Below are positions 57,720 through 64,000 of a DNA stretch of 64,000 nt, in pieces; positions within the stretch are counted from its first letter, which is position 1, and each line of letters opens with the position of its first letter. The notes under the pieces were generated by a model. That model was not told where the DNA came from. It saw nothing but the letters and a program-made list of their open reading frames with translations, and did not search any database. The stretch is taken from assembly GCF_905147045.1 (NCBI RefSeq), contig NC_065888.1, positions 13,211,001 to 13,275,000 on the forward strand. Direction: 5' to 3'. The position numbers were made by a program, and so were the translations under genes. Origin of the DNA: Nymphalis io (lineage: Eukaryota; Arthropoda; Insecta; Lepidoptera; Nymphalidae).

Positions 57720-58720
57720 GTCTCTTATTCTGGAATTCGACCCTGAAAGAAATGATTTTACAGTATCGGTGTGGTTAAATAAAATTGACCAGTTTGCAGA
57801 TATTTATGGCTGGAGTAATCAAGTTAAGTCATTCCACCTACAACATAAACTTCGTGGTCAAGTCCAAATACTTGACAAACCGAACAAGGACGCTAAACAG
57901 CTGCCATACCTGGACAAGAACATAAACCCTGAAACCGATCCCTGTCTGCGTTGTTCAAGTGGTAGGCAATGGCGACGGAAACAATGTCTGAACAGCGCCA
58001 CATCATTATGAATTACAAGGAGTTTCCTACGTGTTACCAGCTACTTTGATTTGAGGTGGTGAGGGCTACATGAAGATTATTAATACTGGAAGCAAAGATG
58101 TCAATTGGAAAACCGGCGAGCTTCTAGCGTGAACAGCCAGCTGTGACGAATCAGCCAACAAGCCAAGTCGGGTGAATCCAACCAAGCTATTCTTGTCTAA
58201 AATTTTGCAAAAACGTTAACCAAACTCTTTAGTGACTAGAGTTTCAAATTTATGTGGTCTTACAATTCCGTTTGCCATCGTCTTAAGTCATGAATGACAT
58301 AACTAATAACAGTATAGGTGGGCAATAGGCGTGGTAGCCATAGCCGAAATCAGTATAGAAAGGTTAAATGAAAACGAATACAATTGCTTAATAAATTTAT
58401 TATTACAATATATGTTGGTTATAACTGACGCGTTCTCGAAATTGTAATCGCGGAGTGTACTCGAACAGTTAATTTGGTAGAAGCCATTAGAATACTTAAA
58501 AGAATATTTTTAGCAAGTATTTCCAAAAATTGACTTCAGATAAGCAATTTAAGCACATTAAATTCAATTGCGTGCCCGCGTGCTAACGGACAAGTTGAAC
58601 GCACTAATCGTACGATACTTAAGGCCCTACGCGCCACTGACCCTAGTGAATCAGCTAATAATTATTCTAACTGTCTACCTGATATAATTTGAGAAATAAT
58701 TAATACTTTTGATTATTATG
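57720..58720 (+). pseudogene. Degenerate Ty3/gypsy LTR retrotransposon (gag and integrase pieces)
   Basis: Near 57731-57870 one frame reads LEFDPERNDFTVSVWLNKID then QFADIYGWSNQVKSFHLQHK, a gag pattern seen in gypsy-type elements. At 58428-58452 VITDAFSKL and at about 58570-58660 PRANGQVERTNRTILKAL are parts of an integrase core (the GQVER.NRT motif). Stops and shifts separate them, the protease and RT are deleted, and no LTRs were identified. Confidence 0.75.
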
Positions 58721-58949
58721 ATCTCACGTAATGAAAGGTCAGTGTGCGATGTAAAGATCCCAGATCGCGTATATGAACCGACACAGTCCAAGCGTAATAA
58801 GGCTAGAGCTCATAATAAAAAACCAGCGTCAAGATGAAAAATAATTTTAACAACCATCGCAAAAATTTTCGTGTTTATAAAAAAAGGAGACTATATCTCT
58901 GAAGGCAGGCCTACAAGTAGTGCTGCTAAGGTTAACACAAAACTAAATG

Positions 58950-59175
58950 AACGCCGTAGGTTGTGGGTTCGATTCCCAACCAGGACAGATATTTGTTTGC
59001 ATGAACATGTCTGTTTGTTCTGAGTCTGGGTGTAATTATCTATTTAAGTATGTATTTACAAAAGAAAAGTAGTATTTGTAGTATATCAGTTGTCTTGTTT
59101 CCATAGCACAAACTCTGTTTGGTTTGGGATCAGATGGCCGTGTGTGAATAATGTTTTAGGATATTATTATTATAT
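58950..59175 (+). repeat. Family C SINE, head truncated
   Basis: On the + strand GTAGGTTGTGGGTTCGATTC begins the copy and it ends in TTTTAGGATATTATTATTAT. It is the only long + strand family C copy here. Confidence 0.78.
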
Positions 59176-59299
59176 ATTTATTTATTCTTAAATTATATAT
59201 TTTAAAAATGAAATTGCCAATAGATTTAAGATGCCATAATAAATAGGACACGTCGTTTTTAATCAACGATCTCTGGTCTAAATCCGAGCAAGCACCACT

Positions 59300-59532
59300 G
59301 AGGAGCTATGTTCACCGCCGCCCATAGACAAAGGCAATGTAAGAAATATTGACCATCCCCTAACAATGTTCTTGAATAACATAGTTGCCAAGGTCCTTCG
59401 TGTATGTCAGTTAAACTGGTTCATCTTTCAAACAGGACCACAACAATTCTGAGTGTTACTGATTGGCGGTAGAATACGTAAAATTTAGGGTGAAATCTAC
59501 CCGGAGGAGCTTGTAAAAATTCCTACCACCAT
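59300..59532 (-). repeat. Family B SINE-like copy, strongly diverged
   Basis: The - strand shows GGTGGTAGGAATTTTTACAA, ATTCTACCGCC and an end region like CTATGGGCGGCGGTGAACAT. Many changes; identification rests on order of blocks. Confidence 0.55.
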
Positions 59533-59709
59533 ATTATGCTTAATTGTGTTCATAATTCATCTCGGGTTCAGCGGTTAATGAAAACAGAATGAAGAAACCT
59601 TTATAAGTTGATAAATGATGATATTATATGTAATTTATTAGTATTATTTCTTTTAAAAAATAAATTCATATTTGAAAAAATAAAAGTATGTAATATAATT
59701 GCAACTAAA

Positions 59710-59715
59710 TTTATT
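59710..59715 (-). terminator. Poly(A) signal of the tandem-repeat gene
   Basis: AATAAA on the - strand, 82 to 87 bases past the stop codon at 59799-59797. Spacing is typical of a short 3' UTR. Confidence 0.6.
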
Positions 59716-59796
59716 TCAACAATATTGTACAAATATCATAATTATATTAATAGCAGTTAACATAAGATCATAATTTTCACTTTAGAGTTAAACAGT

Positions 59797-61032
59797 CTAA
59801 TTGTCCGCGTTAACAATTATCTGAACAATGGGTTCTGAGCTTATAATGGCAGGTCCAACGGAAATTGGCTCGTAAGAGTCGACAATAGCAGGGCCGGCAG
59901 AAATCTGCTCGGGTTTAACGATGGCAGGTCCAACGGAGATTGGCTCGTAGGAATCGACGATAGCAGGGCTGACAGAAATCTGGCCAGGGTTAACGATCGC
60001 AGGTCCAACGGAAATTGACTCGTAAGAGTCGACGATAGCAGGGCCGACAGAAATCTGCTCGGGCTTAACGATGGCAGGTCCAACGGAAATTGACTCGTAG
60101 AAATCGATGATAGCAGGGCCGACAGAAATCTGGCTAGGGTTAACGATCGCAGGTCCAACGGAAATTGTTTCGTAAGAGTCGACGATAGCAGGACCGACAG
60201 AAATCTGCTCGGGTTTAACGATGGCAGGTCCAACGGAGATTGGCTCGTAGGAATCGACGATAGCAGGGCCGACAGAAATCTGGCTAGGGTTAACGATCGC
60301 AGGTCCAACGGAAATTGACTCGTAAGAGTCGACGATAGCAGGGCCGACAGAAATCTGTCCAGGGTTAACGATCGCAGGTCCAACGGAAATTGTCTCGTAA
60401 GAGTCGACGATACCAGGGCCGACAGAAATCTGCTCGGGGTTAACGATGGCAGGTCCAACAGAGATTGGCTCGTAAGAGTGGACGATAGCAGGGCCGACAG
60501 AAATCTGCTCGGGGTTAACGATGGCAGGTCCAACAGAGATTGGCTCGTAAGAGTCGACGATACCAGGGCCGACAGAAATCTGCTCGGGGTTAACGATGGC
60601 AGGTCCAACAGAGATTGGCTCGTAAGAGTCGACGATAGCAGGGCCGACAGAAATCTGCTCGGGGCTTACGAAGGCAGGTCCAACGGAGATTGGCTCGTAG
60701 GAATCGACGATAGCAGGGCCGACAGAAATCTGGCCAGGGTTAACGATCGCAGGTCCAACGGAAATTGGCTCGTAAGAGTCGACGATAGCAGGGCCGACAG
60801 AAATCTGCTCGGGGTTAACGATGGCAGGTCCAACAGAGATTGGCTCGTAGGAGTCGACAATAGCAGGGCCGACAGAAATTTGCTCGGGGTTAACGATGGC
60901 AGGTCCGACGGAGATTGGCTCGTAGGAGTCGACTATGGCAGGGCCCACGGAAATAAATTTGTGATTTATTGCAGCCAGTTCTTCCCTAAACTAAGCTACG
61001 CTAAGGAACGTAGCGAGTAAAACCACTTTCAT
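59797..61032 (-). CDS. Secreted-type tandem-repeat protein, interrupted by an in-frame TAG
   Basis: From ATG 61032-61030 the frame gives MKVVLLATFLSVA, a signal-peptide start, then TAG (60993-60991), then FREELAAINHKF and, from about 60951, the repeat region to the stop at 59799-59797. The repeats are 14 units of 25 residues (VGPAIVDSYEPIS plus VGPAIVNPEQIS) and a partial one, ending IVQIIVNADN. Each half-unit starts VGPAIV, so the unit is itself a dimer. No Cys, no charged core, no catalytic motif: it resembles structural extracellular or cuticle/silk-type proteins, but I cannot name the family. The repeat frame is free of stops over 383 codons, which argues for selection until recently. The TAG means a pseudogene, an allele, readthrough, a sequence error, or an alternative upstream first exon. 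A TATA box and an AATAAA signal fit the gene model. Confidence 0.65.
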
Positions 61033-61094
61033 CTTGTTGCTCTATAAAGATACATTAACATTTATTTCTATACTCTATGGGACAGTTTCGACAA

Positions 61095-61100
61095 TTTATA
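61095..61100 (-). promoter_or_regulatory. TATA box of the tandem-repeat gene
   Basis: TATAAA on the - strand (context AAATATAAATTG), 63 to 68 bases upstream of the ATG at 61032. That leaves room for a transcription start about 30 bases downstream and a short leader, as in many insect secreted-protein genes. Confidence 0.55.
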
Positions 61101-61104
61101 TTTG

Positions 61105-61524
61105 TATGTTTATTATTAATGAATAAAATTCAATTTAAATTCTAAATTAAATTTTACATTTTGTCATTAAAGTTACAAGGAATAGGATAACTTAATGCGA
61201 CATGTCATACAGTTATGAACCATACGTACCTGTGTTTGTTGAATTGTATAATAAACAATGATTCTTTCGAATAAATTTTACTTTTTATAACAATTTTATC
61301 TTTCATTTATCACCTCTGACGTGTTATATTTATTGCTGCATAATCGCTTTCATTTTAATATGCTTAAAATTAAGTTATAAATTATTATTATAAGGACTAA
61401 TGATTGATTGAAACGGTTTCCGGTATGGAACGCTATTAAGCGGTATTGTAAATAATTACAATTACAATTTGATTTCTTAAGGAAATATATAAACATAATG
61501 TAGCAATATAAAACGAAGTAATAA
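61105..61524. other. AT-rich upstream region
   Basis: No gene or repeat recognised between the TATA box of the repeat gene and the family D SINE. Confidence 0.4.
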
Positions 61525-61783
61525 TGTCCTCCAGACCGATTTCGACCACGGCGGCCAATCTCAAGCCAACTACGCAGAAGATATAGTGCACTAACACAGG
61601 TGCACTCTCTTTTCCCTAACCCTCATAATCCGATGGGACGGCAATCCGATACGACCGGAAAGAGTTCAGGCGCAGGACCCAAGGCTTTACGGTCTTTTCC
61701 GAGGCACAGGAGTGTACACACTTCCAACTTCCAGACTCCGGGCTGCTACTAAGAATTTTCTGAAAGAAAAACCCAATATCTTA
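61525..61783 (-). repeat. Family D SINE, head lost
   Basis: It matches 17418-17680 (GTCCTCCAGACCGATTTCG, ACTCCGGGCTGCTACT) and stops at AAAACCCAATATC, exactly where the LINE begins. The tRNA-like head is absent, so the LINE probably inserted here or the copy was broken there. Confidence 0.8.
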
Positions 61784-61898
61784 CATAAATACAAGACAAA
61801 TAAACAGTGATAATACACCTGTACGCGGTCACAAACAAAATACAACATTAAACTACAACGAGAACATCACACTGCGCAGAGGTGGTTGGACCTCTACT

Positions 61899-62685
61899 AT
61901 GGATATATCCTACCAACCCGATGATTACAATGCTTCATTTTTGGATAAAGTGAAATTAATAATATCCTCAGAAATCGCTATCCTCAGAACCGAGCTTAAA
62001 TCTACCATTGCTCCTTTGCAAAATGACTTAAAAAATCTACGAGAAGAGGTTTCCAGCTTTAAAAACTGCTTAGAATTCTTAAATAACAAATTTGAAGAAT
62101 TTAATAAAAGAATAAATAACAGCGAGACTGAAATCAAACGTATATCTGAGCAGTGTCTGGAAGTCAATTCTCTTAAGTCAAAGGTAGAAGCCATCGAAGT
62201 CGAAAACAATAGCCGCGAGCAATGGTCCCGTAGATCCAACGTAGAGATATATGGAATACCCGAAAAAAAAACGAAAATTCACCATTTTACAGGACATCGC
62301 TGGCAAGGCCGACTTCAACCTCAATGTTAATACAGACATAGATTTCATCACAAGAGTTGCTTCTAAGGACAAAGATGTTAAAAGAGCTAAACCTATTATT
62401 GTAAAATTCCTTTGTCGCTGGAAAAAAGATGACTTTCTGTCTCGAGTGAGAAAACTTAAATTGAAATGCCATGACATCGGCTTCTTATCAAATAACAAGA
62501 ATATTTATTTCAATGATCATCTTACAAGTACAAATAAGTTACTGCTACAATTGGTAAAGAAGACTTGTAAAGAAAAATCCTATAGATACGTATGGGTTAA
62601 AAATTGTTGCATAATGGTACGCCGAAATGATACCAGTCCGGTTTTACATATAGTTAATTCTTGTGATGTAAAAAAAATTGTTTAA
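61899..62685 (+). CDS. LINE ORF1 with one frameshift in an A run
   Basis: The first frame (61899-62330) has a coiled coil (residues about 15-105) and QWSRRSNVEIYGIPEKK; the second (from about 62265 to 62685) continues FTILQDIAGKADFNLNVNTD, DIDFITRVASK, WKKDDFLSRVRKL, IYFNDHLTSTNKLLL and YRYVWVKNCCIMVRR. The shift falls in the A run at 62263-62272. The total would be about 260 residues. It is an RNA-binding ORF1 without a zinc knuckle. Confidence 0.83.
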
Positions 62686-63051
62686 GTACTATCGTATATT
62701 GCAAAAAAAGTATTTCCTACATTATGTTGTATTCTCTTGTTGTTATTTTGTATGTTATAAGGCAGGCTCTGTATGGCTATTCAATATTCTTATACTGCAT
62801 TTTATTTATGTATCATTATCCTTATTTGTTATGTTTATTCCAAGTGTATTTCGCTGTACTTGTTTCTAGAATAATATACTTAATGCTTATATTGCTAAGA
62901 GCGTATTGGGCAATTCGCAGCTACATTATTCAAATATATTATTTGCATGAGAGCGGTAATCACTTATCAGGTGTTACTAGTACATTTGCTGAACAATTAG
63001 CAAATATTTTAAATGATATTTTATTGTGCACAATTGCCTTTTCCGCTTATA

Positions 63052-64000
63052 ATGGCTAGGGATCTTAGTATTATTTATCAAAACGTTCGTGGACTCAGAT
63101 CAAAAACTAATATTTTTTATAGGAACCTTATTCATGTTGACTGTGATATTATATGTCTTAGCGAAACCTGGCTGAATGAGTCTCTATTTGATTCGGAATT
63201 CTTCGACACACGGTATTCTGTATACAGAAGCGATCGTGATTACACTTTACGAGGAGATAGCTTAGGTGGCGGAGTTCTGATAGCCATAAGATCTCATCTC
63301 AATATTCACTCCTCATCTAAAATAAATTTGACAAATTCTGCGTCTGAAGTGATTATCATTACAAAGTTAGCTTATCAATTAACTTGCTACCAACATCTAG
63401 ATTAGTGCATATATACTGTTGTTATCTCCCTCATGGTAAATACCACTATGAAACATTATGCGAGTTTTTTGAATTAGTATCGTCAGAACTCATTTATAAT
63501 CCTGACGACATTTTTTTAATATTGGGAGATTTTAACATTTCAAATGCTAAATGGAGTTACTGCCAGAATAGTATGGATCTTCAGAATATTTCTGACAATG
63601 ACATTCTTATTGACTCTATATTCCATTTTCTGAATTTTAATAACTTAAAGCAATACAATACAGTACCTAATATTAATAATAGATTTCTCGACTTAGTTAT
63701 AAGTAATTGTGAATGTTCAATAGTAAGACACAGCGACCCACTTGTACCCGAAGACTCACATCATCCTACATTACTCATTTTACCTAAGATAACCGTACCG
63801 CGTGCAATTTCTAAGGCTTCTCGCACCATACGCATGTTTCATATAGCCGATTATACAGCAGTTAATAGAGCTCTGGGTGACATTGATTGGTTTGATCTCC
63901 TTAGTGAATCAGATATTACAAAAGCGGTAGATTTATTTTATGAAACGGTTAACAATGTTATACGTGAAATGGTGCCAACAAAAACTGTTGTATGCAACCG
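63052..64000 (+). CDS. LINE ORF2, endonuclease part (frameshifted, incomplete)
   Basis: It begins MARDLSIIYQNVRGLRSKTN and carries LSETWLNES and GGGVLIAIR. Near 63370 the frame changes by one base; it continues as RLVHIYCCYLPHG, LILGDFNISNAKWSY and the EDSHHPTLL region to the window edge. These are the endonuclease motifs. The RT should follow outside the window. The single shift suggests a fairly young but inactivated copy. Confidence 0.83.

Larger units (their letters stand above)
61785..64000 (+). mobile_element. Non-LTR retrotransposon running off the window
   Basis: Leader about 61785-61898, ORF1 61899-62685 (frameshifted), then ORF2 from 63052. Same family group as the - strand LINE at 54613-57480. 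The RT and 3' end lie beyond the window. Confidence 0.85.

Noticed and set aside
59841..60608. 255-codon second - strand frame in the repeat array
   Set aside because: Also a by-product of the stop-free 75-bp unit; it lacks a start region, signal peptide or unique terminus.
59815..60948. CRISPR-like array
   Set aside because: The spacing is regular but there are no variable spacers; it is a coding tandem repeat in an animal genome.
60478..61020. 180-codon + strand frame over the tandem repeats
   Set aside because: A 75-bp repeat unit without stops in several frames gives long frames on both strands. The - strand frame has the signal-peptide start, TATA box and poly(A) signal.

Overview
The window looks like nuclear DNA of a lepidopteran, most likely a butterfly. 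It is very AT-rich, its host genes have many introns, and it carries many dispersed tRNA-derived SINEs and non-LTR retrotransposons with reverse-transcriptase reading frames. No bacterial-type operon, CRISPR array, rRNA gene or free-standing tRNA gene was seen. Repeat family letters (A to E) below are local labels, not database names.

Host genes. (1) Positions 854-2930, + strand: the last exons of an ARMC3-like gene (armadillo-repeat protein with a C-terminal EDR1-type domain); the 5' part lies outside the window or was not found. (2) Positions 5782-20958, - strand: a complete Gliotactin (Gli) gene of 14 coding exons. It encodes 858 residues: signal peptide, catalytically dead cholinesterase-like ectodomain, one membrane helix and a cytoplasmic tail ending in a PDZ ligand. 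Its introns are full of SINEs. It converges on the ARMC3-like gene. (3) Positions 59797-61032, - strand: a secreted-type tandem-repeat protein gene with a TATA box and poly(A) signal, built from 14 copies of a 25-residue unit plus a partial copy, but with an in-frame TAG between the signal-peptide-like start and the repeats. A short open frame at 47192-47392 (- strand) with a good start context is a weak fourth candidate.

Mobile DNA. Positions 21-33 kb and 36.4-48.4 kb are gene-poor, with scattered SINE copies and an (AT)n microsatellite. A 5'-truncated RTE-type element (33882-36394, -) keeps an open frame of 826 codons and has an 11-bp target-site duplication. Positions 48.4-57.5 kb are a stack of three - strand LINEs. 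One (about 49.8-54.1 kb) has ORF1 and a nearly intact ORF2. Another (54.6-57.5 kb) is 3'-truncated and split by a young SINE with its own 11-bp duplication. A relative of that LINE starts at about 61.8 kb on the + strand and runs off the window. Ty3/gypsy gag and integrase remnants lie at 57.7-58.7 kb. A 429-bp hAT-type MITE with a perfect 8-bp duplication lies at 4101-4529.

How it fits together: the host genes show no sign of a shared pathway. Gliotactin builds epithelial tricellular/septate junctions, ARMC3-like proteins are usually linked to cilia or sperm, and the repeat protein looks extracellular. The clearest new signals are the stop codon in the repeat gene, a second in-phase splice donor in Gliotactin, and several insertion events dated relative to each other by nesting. 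I found no unmistakable undescribed system.
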